Shown: piece by piece, positions 1 through 7,946 of the stretch
How positions within the stretch are numbered: position 1 is the stretch's first letter
Layout of the letters: each line of letters starts with the position of its first letter
Assembly: GCA_937974825.1 (NCBI GenBank)
Contig: CALJVD010000053.1
Location: 1 to 64,000, forward strand
From: an uncultured Oceanospirillaceae bacterium
GTDB taxonomy: Bacteria > Pseudomonadota > Gammaproteobacteria > Pseudomonadales > Oceanobacteraceae
Reading direction: 5' to 3'
Length of the DNA: 64,000 bases
Position numbers and translations under genes: made by a program
Notes under the pieces: generated by a model
The model's input: only the letters and a program-made list of their open reading frames with translations
Told to the model about the DNA's origin: nothing
Databases searched by the model: none

Positions 1-103
1 TGCCGTAGAAGTTCGGCCCGTTAGAGTCAGCGGCCTGAGTAACGAAAGAGCTAGCAGCTAAGCTGATGGCGAAAATTGTGGGAGTTTTCTTAATTTGGAT
101 CAC
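1..103 (-). CDS. N-terminal fragment of a porin-like outer-membrane protein (cut by window edge)
   Basis: Reading leftwards from a GTG at 101-103, an open frame runs off the window edge. It starts with two lysines (IKKTP), then a hydrophobic stretch (IFAISLAASSFV) ending TQA-ADSNG, a good type I signal-peptidase site. The first mature residues, NGPNFYG, are typical of the first strand of Gram-negative general porins. Only 34 codons are visible, so the family call rests on the signal peptide and this short motif. The GTG start has no obvious Shine-Dalgarno sequence, and another start is possible. Confidence 0.5.
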   Translation of the reverse strand, partial: MIQIKKTPTIFAISLAASSFVTQAADSNGPNFYG

Positions 104-240
104 AGGTAGACTTTTTGCATTGATAAAATGCCGGCAATTATGCGCTTCTTAGGCGAATAGGTAAATTATAAAAAAGTCTAAAAAGAGGTTGTTGCGAACT
201 TGGAGTACTCTTAAGTGTTATTAACTTAGAGAGTAAGAAA

Positions 241-326
241 TGGTGCCCCGGGCCAGAATCGAACTGGCACGCCCATAAGGCGAGGGATTTTAAATCCCTT
301 GTGTCTACCGATTTCACCACCGGGGC
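241..326 (-). tRNA. tRNA-Leu (anticodon UAA)
   Basis: The minus strand folds as an 86-nt type II tRNA with acceptor stem GCCCCGG/CCGGGGC, a long variable arm and an encoded 3' CCA at 241-243. The anticodon loop TTTAAAA sits in an AGGGA/TCCCT stem and gives UAA, decoding UUA leucine codons. It is the promoter-distal member of a Gly-Cys-Leu cluster. Confidence 0.96.
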
Positions 327-367
327 ATTTTATGATTTTGATAGTCGGTGGTGATCTATCAAAATAT

Positions 368-441
368 TGGAGGCGCGACCCGGAGTCGAACCGGGCTACG
401 TGGATTTGCAATCCAGTGCATAACCGCTTTGCTATCGCGCC
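368..441 (-). tRNA. tRNA-Cys (anticodon GCA)
   Basis: This 74-nt minus-strand tRNA has acceptor stem GGCGCGA paired with TCGCGCC, an encoded CCA at 368-370 and the anticodon loop TTGCAAA, giving GCA. It is the middle gene of the Gly-Cys-Leu cluster, 26 nt downstream of tRNA-Gly. Confidence 0.96.
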
Positions 442-467
442 GAACATTGCAAATCAATGTTTCAAAC

Positions 468-543
<76 letters not shown>

Positions 544-557
544 TGAAAGTGATGCGC

Positions 558-585
558 ATTTTATACAGAGTAAGTTTTTAGTCAA
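558..585 (-). promoter_or_regulatory. Promoter of the tRNA-Gly-Cys-Leu operon
   Basis: On the minus strand TTGACT (580-585) is followed after 16 bp by TAAAAT (558-563), then a GC-rich GCGC discriminator typical of stringently controlled stable-RNA promoters. It lies between the pgsA stop and tRNA-Gly, so the tRNAs need not rely on read-through from pgsA. Confidence 0.7.
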
Positions 586-634
586 GCATTTTTTTAATTA
601 TTTATGCTTAATTATTAAGTACTTAAGAGATTGT

Positions 635-1180
635 TTAATCTTTAGCCAATAAATCGGGTAAAGCGGCCTTTAAATAGATAATCATCGACCAGATTGTTAA
701 AACCGAAGCGATGTAAATTGCAATGTAGCCTAAATAAACAAACCAAAGGTGTAAGTCTGCACCCATCAAAACAATAATAGCTATCATTTGGAAGGTGGTT
801 TTTACTTTACCAATCATGCTGACGGCAACATTTGCCCTCTTCCCTATTTCTGCCATCCATTCACGTAAGGCTGATACTAATATTTCACGACAAATAATAA
901 TTCCGGCAGGAATACTGATTAAAATTGTATTGTAGTGCTCTACCAAAACAACAAGAGCAACGGCAACAATCAGTTTATCGGCCACAGGGTCTAAAAATGC
1001 GCCTAGTGGAGTGGATTGATTCCACTTGCGAGCCAAGTAACCATCAAACCAGTCGGTAATGGCTGCTACTGAGAATAATATAGCGGCAACTATGCGTCCG
1101 GCTTCTCCTAAATAAAAGCAAGCCACCATCAGTGGAATCATGATGATACGGCTTAATGTCAGTATGTTTGGTAAATTCAT
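635..1180 (-). CDS. pgsA: CDP-diacylglycerol--glycerol-3-phosphate 3-phosphatidyltransferase
   Basis: PgsA makes phosphatidylglycerol phosphate from CDP-diacylglycerol and sn-glycerol 3-phosphate in the inner membrane, the committed step to phosphatidylglycerol and cardiolipin. The 181-residue length is normal. The CDP-alcohol phosphotransferase signature is complete: D43, D46-G47, A50-R51, G60, D64 and D68, with several hydrophobic membrane segments around it. It follows uvrC by 5 nt on the same strand and precedes the tRNA-Gly-Cys-Leu operon, an arrangement well known in pseudomonads. I see no anomaly. Confidence 0.95.
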   Translation of the reverse strand: MNLPNILTLSRIIMIPLMVACFYLGEAGRIVAAILFSVAAITDWFDGYLARKWNQSTPLGAFLDPVADKLIVAVALVVLVEHYNTILISIPAGIIICREILVSALREWMAEIGKRANVAVSMIGKVKTTFQMIAIIVLMGADLHLWFVYLGYIAIYIASVLTIWSMIIYLKAALPDLLAKD

Positions 1181-1185
1181 AAGAT

Positions 1186-3006
1186 TTATTGACCATGCAG
1201 TTGCTGAAAAATATGTTCAGCGAGTTTATGACTAATTCCAGGTACCTTAGCAATTTCTTCCTGCGATGCTCTACGCATGTTATTTAAACTGCCAAAATAA
1301 AGTAATAATTCTTTACGTCGTTTTGCCCCTACTCCACTTATATCTTCTAAAGCAGAGCGGCTTCGACTTTTTGCTCGGGCTTTTCTGTGTCCTGTAATTG
1401 CAAACCTATGTGCTTCATCACGGACAAGTTGTAGTAACTGAAATCCTTCATTATGTGCGTCGGGCATTATAGGTTGCTTTTGCTCTGCTTCCCATAAGAA
1501 TTCCCAACCAGATTTTCTAGTCACCCCTTTAGAGATGCCTAGGAGGTATAGGTCAATGCCGAGTTCCTTCACTAAACCATGAATTCGCCCTACCTGACCT
1601 TTGCCACCGTCAATCAGTAAGATGCTAGGTAAATCATTTTGATCGATACAGCGTATCAAGTGACGACGAATCGCTTGTTCTAGCGCAGCGTAGTCATCCC
1701 CGGCGGTAACATCATCTTTGATACTAAAACGACGATAACGTTTTTTGTTAAGACCTTCTTCATCATAGACAACACAGGACGCGTAGGCAGCTTCACCTTG
1801 TGAATGACTAACGTCAAAACATTCAATGCGAGTTGGTGCTTCAGGCAATTTTAACAGATCAGCCACAGCTTGTAGCTTTTGTTTTGCTGCTTGGTGGCCG
1901 GAAATCTTAGCTTGAACTCCAGCACGAGCATTATCTTTAGCCATTTGTAGCCATATCCGAGGTTGGCCTCGAACACCTCTACTGTGAGATGGCTTTTTAG
2001 CTTGTTGAATTCTGATGGCTTCTAATAGAGGGGTAACCTCGTCTTTGTTGAGGTCAACAATGATATCTTTAGGAAGTCCATCAGGTGCCATACCATTTAG
2101 ATAATACTGGCTAATAAAAGTAAGCAATAATTCCTGCTCGGTTTCACCTGCAAGGTTCTTAGGATAAAAATGCTTACTTCCTAACAGACGCCCTTGTCGA
2201 AAGCTTAAGCGATGTATACAGTAAATATTTTGCCATTCAATAATGGCCCAAATATCAGCATCACTGCCATCAGCGTAAACATTTTGTGATTCTTGAACTT
2301 GTTGAATAAGCTCAATTTGATCTCGTAATTCAGCCGCTTTTTCAAACTCTAAGGCATCAGAAGCCTTAAGCATCTGATGTTGCAGTTGTTGTGACAGCTC
2401 GACGCTTTTACCTGTCAAAAATAATTCGGCCTGACGAATGCTTTCTTTGTAGGCGTCTTGGGTCACCAAACCGACGCAAGGCGCTGTACAGCGGCCGATT
2501 TCATACTGTAAGCAAGCTCGACTTCGGTTAGAGAAATAACTGTCTGTGCAATCGCGAATTTTAAAAATACGCTGCAGATAACTCAGTGTTTCTTTAACTG
2601 CATGACTGTTGGGGTATGGTCCAAAATAGCGCCCCGCCTTCTTTCGTTTTCCACGTAGATAGGTAATAGATGGAAAGCTGTGGTCACTTAAATAGATGTA
2701 GGGATAGGACTTATCGTCTTTTAATAAAATATTGTATGGCGGCCGGTGCTCTTTAATGAGCGTTTGTTCTAAAAGTAGCGCTTCTGCTTCATTAGCCGTA
2801 ATGGTCGCTTCGATATGGTTTATGTGACTGACGAGGGCGACTGTTTTAGTGTTGAGTCCACGGCTACGGAAGTAACTCGATACACGATTTTTAAGATTTT
2901 TTGCCTTTCCGACATACAGCAGCTCGTTATCGGCTGAGTACATTCGATAAACACCTGCTCTTTGGCTAAGTGTTTGCAAAAAGGCTTTTATATCAAATTT
3001 TGGCAT
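1186..3006 (-). CDS. uvrC: Excinuclease ABC subunit C
   Basis: UvrC makes both incisions around a DNA lesion during nucleotide excision repair after UvrB loading. The domain order is complete: a GIY-YIG nuclease at the N-terminus (GVY near 18-20, YVG near 31-33), a Cys cluster near 150-165, a UVR UvrB-binding motif around 210-230, the RNase H-like endonuclease domain (FDVSHSQG near 395), and paired helix-hairpin-helix motifs at the C-terminus (ISGVGAKRR). A GTG at 3007-3009 shares one base with the gacA stop, and an ATG follows immediately. I chose the ATG, but either start gives about 606 residues. Coupling to gacA is characteristic of gammaproteobacteria. Confidence 0.96.
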   Translation of the reverse strand: MPKFDIKAFLQTLSQRAGVYRMYSADNELLYVGKAKNLKNRVSSYFRSRGLNTKTVALVSHINHIEATITANEAEALLLEQTLIKEHRPPYNILLKDDKSYPYIYLSDHSFPSITYLRGKRKKAGRYFGPYPNSHAVKETLSYLQRIFKIRDCTDSYFSNRSRACLQYEIGRCTAPCVGLVTQDAYKESIRQAELFLTGKSVELSQQLQHQMLKASDALEFEKAAELRDQIELIQQVQESQNVYADGSDADIWAIIEWQNIYCIHRLSFRQGRLLGSKHFYPKNLAGETEQELLLTFISQYYLNGMAPDGLPKDIIVDLNKDEVTPLLEAIRIQQAKKPSHSRGVRGQPRIWLQMAKDNARAGVQAKISGHQAAKQKLQAVADLLKLPEAPTRIECFDVSHSQGEAAYASCVVYDEEGLNKKRYRRFSIKDDVTAGDDYAALEQAIRRHLIRCIDQNDLPSILLIDGGKGQVGRIHGLVKELGIDLYLLGISKGVTRKSGWEFLWEAEQKQPIMPDAHNEGFQLLQLVRDEAHRFAITGHRKARAKSRSRSALEDISGVGAKRRKELLLYFGSLNNMRRASQEEIAKVPGISHKLAEHIFQQLHGQ

Positions 3007-3008
3007 CA

Positions 3009-3656
3009 CTAGTTATAGGATAAAGGTTCGATTAACCCATGATGTACGGCTAAGTGTGTCAGTTCAACGTCACCACTGATACCAAGCTTTTCAAAAATAC
3101 GATAGCGATAACCGTTGACAGTTTTAGTCGATAAGAAAAGCTTTTCACCAATATCAATTACTTTTTGACAGCCAACAATCATAAGCGCAATTTGTAGCTC
3201 ACGCTCAGACAAGCTATCAAACGGGTTTTTATCACCTAAAGCAAAAGGTTGCAGTGCCATGCGCTGGGCGATATCTGGGCTAATGTATTTTTGACCACAG
3301 TTTACCTTTTGAATAGCTAAGATAATTTCATCAGGGCTCGCCCCTTTACTTAGATAGCCGGAAGCTCCAGCCTGCAGTAAACGGTTTGCAAAGGGAGTGT
3401 CATCGCAGGCTGTAACGGCAATGATTTTGGTTTCAGGGGTTATTTGTAGGATTTTACGGGTTGCTTCAATACCACCAATGCCGGGCATACGAACATCCAT
3501 TAGCACAACATCGGGCAAGGTTTCACGGACAAACTTGATAGCTTCTTCACCAGAGCTTGCTTCACCAACCACATGCATACCTTTGGTGTCAGACACTATA
3601 CGGCTAAGTCCAAAGCGTACTAAATCATGGTCATCCACTATAAGTACATTAATCAA
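3009..3656 (-). CDS. gacA: GacA/UvrY-type response regulator
   Basis: This is a NarL/FixJ-family response regulator, expected to be phosphorylated by a GacS/BarA hybrid kinase and to activate small RNAs that titrate CsrA/RsmA. The receiver domain has D8, D9, phosphoacceptor D54, T82 and K104. A LuxR-type helix-turn-helix occupies about 145-205. The start is TTG at 3654-3656, preceded six bases upstream by GAGGG. No ATG fits, and MINVLIVDDHD matches the normal family N-terminus. A TTG start is also what I recall for Pseudomonas gacA and would keep expression low. Its stop overlaps the uvrC GTG by one base. Confidence 0.94.
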   Translation of the reverse strand: MINVLIVDDHDLVRFGLSRIVSDTKGMHVVGEASSGEEAIKFVRETLPDVVLMDVRMPGIGGIEATRKILQITPETKIIAVTACDDTPFANRLLQAGASGYLSKGASPDEIILAIQKVNCGQKYISPDIAQRMALQPFALGDKNPFDSLSERELQIALMIVGCQKVIDIGEKLFLSTKTVNGYRYRIFEKLGISGDVELTHLAVHHGLIEPLSYN

Positions 3657-3710
3657 GCTAAACCCTCATTGTTGCACTGTAGATATTAAAAATACTATAA
3701 CAAATAGCCG

Positions 3711-6425
3711 CTAAAAGCGGTATATACGTTTGTTCTGCCATTTGTCAGTGACCGGGTTTAAGTTTTTTACGACATCAACCACCCCTTCCTCGAAGTTCTG
3801 ACGAATTTTGAACCCAAGCCTTTCTGCAAGTTTTAACATGTTTCGGTTATGCGGTAAGACGGTGCTATAAATTTGTAGGACCCCACGATCGGTAAGGTAT
3901 GCAATCATTTCTCGCATAAGTTGCAGGCCTAGCCCTTCTCCATGACAGTCATCATGAATAATGATGGAGAACTCAGCTTTTAAATCATCAGGATCAATCC
4001 AAACCTGTACAACGCCATAAAGTTGGTTGTTTCTGGTTGCCACAAAAGCCATTTCGCGATCGTAGTCAATCTGGGCAAACCTAGCCAGTTCGCTGTGACC
4101 AAACTGACGACGGGTTGAAAAGAATCGTAAGCGTAGAGACTCTGTACTGAGCTCGTGGTAGAACGTCTCTAACTGTGGCTCATCTTCTGCACGAATAGGA
4201 CGAATAAGGTACTGGTTACCACTACGGCTCTCATAGTGCGCTTCTAAATCGTTAGGATAAGGCAAAATCGCACTCTTAACCGACTGCCCTATTTCGCCAG
4301 CCACCCCAATAACTAAGAAAAGACCCGGCTTACGACGAATAGCGTTAATTTCTAAACCAGAAATCCAAGGGTGGTTTAATGCCAAGTGAGATAAAGCCAC
4401 AAGCCAGTGTTTTAAAGTAATGAGTTCACGCTCAATATTTTTACTTCGTTCGGACAGAACCTGATAAAAGTGAGAACGTTTAATAAGCTTTTCTGCTAGG
4501 TTGGCGTTTAAGGGCGGTAAAGCAACTTGTCGGTCAATAAGGATATCGGCGTTCGAACCGCCACCACCAAAGAATAAGAACGGCCCCATTTCACTGTCAC
4601 GACCAATACCGAAAGAGAACTGGAGGTTATCCAATGCTCGGTGCATGGTTTGAATGGTATAGCCCAGTACCGGGCTGTCGGTAAAGGCTTTTGCAATAGC
4701 CCCTTCTAAGTCGTTGGCAGCCTCTATAATGGCTTCCTTAGTCTTTAAATTACGAGCCACGCTGCGCAGACGTTCGCGTGGGTTGGTACCATAGGCAAAT
4801 GGGTATAAGTATCGACGGTGATGAACACGTAACACCCATGGGCCGGGTACTTCATCTAAGTGTTCAAGCACTTCATCTAAAGATTTTCGGTAACGTGCTT
4901 CAGCACAAGAGAAGCCATAGGCATTTAACAAATCCCATACAAAGTTGGGCATTAAGTAATCGCCCGGCCTTTGAATTTCTAAAATTGCTTTGTCTACTTC
5001 TTTGTAGGAAGAAGAAATAGGAATCTCTAAGCTTTCGGGGGTTTCACGTAGTAGGTCTTGCGTACGCTGGTGTGCAACCATGTACATGTATGATTTGATA
5101 GCGTTATCAGGAGTGTCAAATGTGGGGATTCCTTTCTTATCAAACAGGTCTCGTGCTTCTTGCACTGAATATTCCCCCATCCAACTGGTTAAAATAACTT
5201 TATTGCTAGTGGCTGCAAGCTCTACCAAAGCCTCAGCATTTTTAGTTGGGTTAGAGCCACGGCTGGGACTGTAAATTACTAACAATGCATCAACTTCTTG
5301 GTCGTGTAGCAAGGCTTTAGAAACATCAGTTAATTGCTGAGGGTCTAATTCAGGGTTAAGCAATATTGGGTTATCGAGACGTGCGTAGTCGGGCAAAATG
5401 CTGCCTAACGTCTCTTTAGTTTCATCGGCAAACTTAGCCAGTTGTCCTTTATCGTGCTGTAAACGGTCTAACGCTAATATTGCCGGACCACGACCGTTAG
5501 CAATGACAGCTAGACGCGGACCAAAGCTTTCACGCCTATGGCTTAATGCATCGACCGTATCGAACATCTCATCGGTGGCAGACACGCGCAACACCCCTGC
5601 CCGTGCAAAAACCTCATCGATTAAAATATCGCGCGATCGTATTCCTTTCGGTGTTGGAATTGTATTTAAAGGACTTTCTTGAAAACGATTGCTCTTTACA
5701 GCCAGTACTAGCTTTTGCCGTGATGCTGCTCGTAGAGCGCGCAATAGTGGCTTACCTGAGCCAAATTCATCTAGCTGAATAAGTAATGTGCGAACTTGTG
5801 GCTCTTGCACTATGTAATCAATTAAATTTGGTAGAGTAACGTCTTGAGATTTACCCAGCGTTAAAACATGAGAAAAACCAATATTACGGCAGTATGCCCA
5901 GTCCATAACGCCAGAAGCCAAAGTGCCCGACTGACCGACATAAGCGATGTGACCACGTTTAACAGGAACATGTAGAAAACTGGCATTAAGTTTACGACCT
6001 GGAATAACCATGCCTAAGCAATCGGGTCCTAGGATACGAATTCCCGTTTGTTTAATGGCTTGTTCTAAGGGTTCACGTGATGGCCAAAACTGCCATGAGC
6101 GGGTACGTGCAAATCCACCGGTTAAAAGAATAGCAGCGCCTATTCCCTTGCTGTGTAGCTGTTTGATAATTCTGGGAACGGTTTCTGGTGGTGTACAAAT
6201 AACAGCAAGATCAACAGGTTCGACCAATTGGTTTATTCGACTTAAAGCAGGCAAACTATATACAGAATCGTAACCACGGGCGTTAATAGGAATAATAGGT
6301 CCAGCAAAGTTACCGGCAATTAAATTTCGAATAACTAAACCGCCTAAACTACCACGTCGCTCAGAAGCACCAATAACAGCGATGGATTTAGGTTGAAAAA
6401 ATAACTCAAGGGAACGAGTGCCCAT
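3711..6425 (-). CDS. pat: Pat/PatZ-type GNAT protein lysine acetyltransferase with acyl-CoA-synthetase-like N-terminus
   Basis: This 904-residue protein has the PatZ architecture: a CoA-binding Rossmann domain (IAVIGASERRGS near the N-terminus), succinyl-CoA-ligase-like domains, an ATP-grasp-like region around 490-700, and a C-terminal GNAT domain from about 750 (RPIRAEDEPQL, IDYDREMAFVA, GEGLGLQLM as the acetyl-CoA loop). The phosphohistidine motif SHTG of true ADP-forming acyl-CoA synthetases is replaced by IPTPKG, as in PatZ, so the ligase part is probably a sensor. Family members acetylate and inactivate acetyl-CoA synthetase. An in-frame codon exists 19 residues upstream, but the ATG at 6425 has an AAAGGA site. 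It is divergent from a deacetylase-family gene 80 bp away. Confidence 0.88.
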   Translation of the reverse strand: MGTRSLELFFQPKSIAVIGASERRGSLGGLVIRNLIAGNFAGPIIPINARGYDSVYSLPALSRINQLVEPVDLAVICTPPETVPRIIKQLHSKGIGAAILLTGGFARTRSWQFWPSREPLEQAIKQTGIRILGPDCLGMVIPGRKLNASFLHVPVKRGHIAYVGQSGTLASGVMDWAYCRNIGFSHVLTLGKSQDVTLPNLIDYIVQEPQVRTLLIQLDEFGSGKPLLRALRAASRQKLVLAVKSNRFQESPLNTIPTPKGIRSRDILIDEVFARAGVLRVSATDEMFDTVDALSHRRESFGPRLAVIANGRGPAILALDRLQHDKGQLAKFADETKETLGSILPDYARLDNPILLNPELDPQQLTDVSKALLHDQEVDALLVIYSPSRGSNPTKNAEALVELAATSNKVILTSWMGEYSVQEARDLFDKKGIPTFDTPDNAIKSYMYMVAHQRTQDLLRETPESLEIPISSSYKEVDKAILEIQRPGDYLMPNFVWDLLNAYGFSCAEARYRKSLDEVLEHLDEVPGPWVLRVHHRRYLYPFAYGTNPRERLRSVARNLKTKEAIIEAANDLEGAIAKAFTDSPVLGYTIQTMHRALDNLQFSFGIGRDSEMGPFLFFGGGGSNADILIDRQVALPPLNANLAEKLIKRSHFYQVLSERSKNIERELITLKHWLVALSHLALNHPWISGLEINAIRRKPGLFLVIGVAGEIGQSVKSAILPYPNDLEAHYESRSGNQYLIRPIRAEDEPQLETFYHELSTESLRLRFFSTRRQFGHSELARFAQIDYDREMAFVATRNNQLYGVVQVWIDPDDLKAEFSIIIHDDCHGEGLGLQLMREMIAYLTDRGVLQIYSTVLPHNRNMLKLAERLGFKIRQNFEEGVVDVVKNLNPVTDKWQNKRIYRF

Positions 6426-6447
6426 TGATCTAATCCTTTTGTTTAGT

Positions 6448-6467
6448 TGGCGTACAACATAACGCCA
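6448..6467. promoter_or_regulatory. Inverted repeat in the pat/deacetylase divergent promoter
   Basis: TGGCGT at 6448-6453 and ACGCCA at 6462-6467 form a 6-bp dyad with an 8-bp centre, in the 80-bp gap between the two divergent starts. The 20-bp span suits a dimeric regulator. The regulator is unknown, and the site is not a CRP-type TGTGA/TCACA. Confidence 0.4.
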
Positions 6468-6505
6468 TATACACTGTGGCAATTATTAAAAAATAAAGCA
6501 CAATT

Positions 6506-7432
6506 ATGACAACTGCGTTTTACTCATATCACGAACACTTTATGCATAATACAGGATCAGAGCATCCTGAACATGCCTTACGTATGCTTGCTATCGAGCA
6601 AGAGCTTAAAAAGCGTGGCCTTTGGCAACAGCTTTTGCATAAAGAAGGTCGCGCTGCGGATATGCCCGATATTCTACGCACCCATAGCCCTAAATATGTA
6701 GAAGAACTTCACTTAATTCAACCCGAACAGGGACATATTTATTTAGATGATGACACACCTATGGGGAATGGCACTCTTGAAGCAGCACTGCACTCGGTAG
6801 GCAGCTGTACTTCGGCATTAGATAGCCTAATGAATAATGAGTTTAACAATGCTTTTATCGCTGCTAGGCCACCTGGTCATCATGCTGAACAGCGCAAAGG
6901 AATGGGCTTCTGTTTCTTTAACAATATTGCTATTACCGCTTTAAGAGCCGCAGAGGTTCATCATGTGCAGCGTATCGCTATTTTAGATTTTGATGCCCAT
7001 CAGGCGAACGGCACAATTAATATTTTAAAAGATGACCCGCGCTTTTTAATATTATCGAGCTTTCAGCACCCTTTTTATCCGTACTCCTATTATGAAGCGG
7101 ATCGCTATAATAACTTAGTGAATGTGTATTTGGACTCTGGTGACGGCAGTGATGCGTTCCGTCATGGCGTGGTGAGCAAATGGGCTCCTGCCCTACATGG
7201 TTATGCTCCTGAATTAATCTTGGTTTCAGCAGGCTTTGATGCTCACCAAGCTGATCCAATGGCTGAGCTAAACTTTTTAGATGATGACTACCGTTGGATT
7301 GGTGAATGGATTCGCAACTACGCCCAAGAAAAAGGCATACCATGGTTAGCAACCTTGGAGGGTGGCTATGATTTAAACGCACTAGGTCGCTCCAGTGCCG
7401 AGTTTATTTCTGAAATGTTAAAAAATAAGTAA
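6506..7432 (+). CDS. Histone deacetylase / AcuC family deacetylase
   Basis: This is a zinc amidohydrolase of the HDAC superfamily, 308 residues, cytoplasmic with no signal peptide. Visible active-site elements are the tandem His pair H125-H126 (PPGHHAE), the zinc ligands D163 and H165 (LDFDAHQANGT), D245 (SAGFDAH) and the catalytic Tyr in EGGY near 288. The usual DVHHGNG is DAHQANG here, as in HDAC11-like class IV enzymes. Substrates could be acetyl-lysine proteins such as acetyl-CoA synthetase, or small acetylated amines such as acetylpolyamines. The divergent acetyltransferase neighbour favours a role in reversing protein acetylation, which is inference. Confidence 0.85.
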   Translation: MTTAFYSYHEHFMHNTGSEHPEHALRMLAIEQELKKRGLWQQLLHKEGRAADMPDILRTHSPKYVEELHLIQPEQGHIYLDDDTPMGNGTLEAALHSVGSCTSALDSLMNNEFNNAFIAARPPGHHAEQRKGMGFCFFNNIAITALRAAEVHHVQRIAILDFDAHQANGTINILKDDPRFLILSSFQHPFYPYSYYEADRYNNLVNVYLDSGDGSDAFRHGVVSKWAPALHGYAPELILVSAGFDAHQADPMAELNFLDDDYRWIGEWIRNYAQEKGIPWLATLEGGYDLNALGRSSAEFISEMLKNK

Positions 7433-7450
7433 TACACCTCTACACAATCT

Positions 7451-7495
7451 ATTACAAAGATAACAACTCATTACAGATAACTATGGCATCTTTGT
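7451..7495 (+). promoter_or_regulatory. Direct and inverted repeats in the leader of the small membrane-protein gene
   Basis: ATTACAAAGATAAC (7451-7464) and ATTACAGATAAC (7470-7481) are near-identical direct repeats about 19 bp apart. ACAAAGAT (7454-7461) is also the exact inverse of ATCTTTGT (7488-7495). These lie 20-65 bp upstream of the small ORF and could be operator half-sites or a leader hairpin. Confidence 0.4.
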
Positions 7496-7516
7496 CTGAT
7501 CTAAAGGAGTTGTTTC

Positions 7517-7663
7517 ATGGTCAGGCATAATCAAGATAAACCTAAGCGCTTTAGAATCTCTAAACGCTGTTTAAAATGTATTTATATTATTGAAGGTGTG
7601 GCTGCATTTGTTTTGGGAATGGGTTGTCTTTATGTTTTTGCTCAAATAGTAATCAGTGCCTGA
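7517..7663 (+). CDS. Small membrane protein, 48 residues, unknown family
   Basis: This short ORF lies between the deacetylase gene and tRNA-Ser. The ATG at 7517 is preceded by AAAGGAG at 7503-7509, spaced seven bases, one of the best ribosome-binding sites in the window. The product begins with a basic segment (MVRHNQDKPKRFRISKR), then a C18-x2-C21 pair, then one hydrophobic helix from about residue 22 to 46, and ends at TGA 7661-7663. It is probably an inner-membrane protein with the basic tail inside. I do not recognise a family. Reality is supported by the strong RBS, the coherent topology and the lack of any other explanation for the gap. Confidence 0.65.
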   Translation: MVRHNQDKPKRFRISKRCLKCIYIIEGVAAFVLGMGCLYVFAQIVISA

Positions 7664-7713
7664 TTAAAAATAATACAAGCATAAGAATTTGTTAGTTTTT
7701 TTGATAAAACCTA

Positions 7714-7741
7714 TTGACGTTCAGTCTAGCTTGGGTATTAT
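7714..7741 (+). promoter_or_regulatory. Promoter of tRNA-Ser
   Basis: TTGACG (7714-7719) is followed after 16 bp by TATTAT (7736-7741) and then a GCGCC discriminator just before the tRNA at 7752. This is a near-consensus sigma-70 stable-RNA promoter. Confidence 0.8.
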
Positions 7742-7751
7742 ACGCGCCATC

Positions 7752-7841
7752 GGAGGGATGGCTGAGTGGTTGAAAGCACCGGTCTTGAAAACCGGCGACG
7801 GTTTATCCCGTTCTAGAGTTCGAATCTCTATCCCTCCGCCA
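7752..7841 (+). tRNA. tRNA-Ser (anticodon UGA)
   Basis: This 90-nt type II tRNA has acceptor stem GGAGGGA/TCCCTCC, a long variable arm (CGACGGTTTATCCCGTTCTA) and an encoded CCA at 7839-7841. The anticodon loop CTTGAAA gives UGA, reading UCA and related serine codons. It stands alone between its own promoter and terminator. Confidence 0.97.
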
Positions 7842-7850
7842 CTATTCTTA

Positions 7851-7882
7851 AAAGCCAGTTAATTATTTAACTGGCTTTTTTT
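7851..7882 (+). terminator. Intrinsic terminator of tRNA-Ser
   Basis: AAAGCCAGTTAA pairs perfectly over 12 bp with TTAACTGGCTTT around a TTAT loop and is followed by TTTT. It begins ten bases after the tRNA 3' end. Confidence 0.9.
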
Positions 7883-7946
7883 ATTTCTGCTATATTCCTT
7901 TGATACTTCAATACGGTATTCAGTGTTTTGCAAAGGTACCAACAGC

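Noticed and set aside
4508..4696. Numerous 60-150-codon open frames antisense to or inside real genes, for example within pat, ftsK and lon
   Set aside because: They lack ribosome-binding sites, lie in shadow frames of genes with clear family matches, and translate to compositionally odd sequences.
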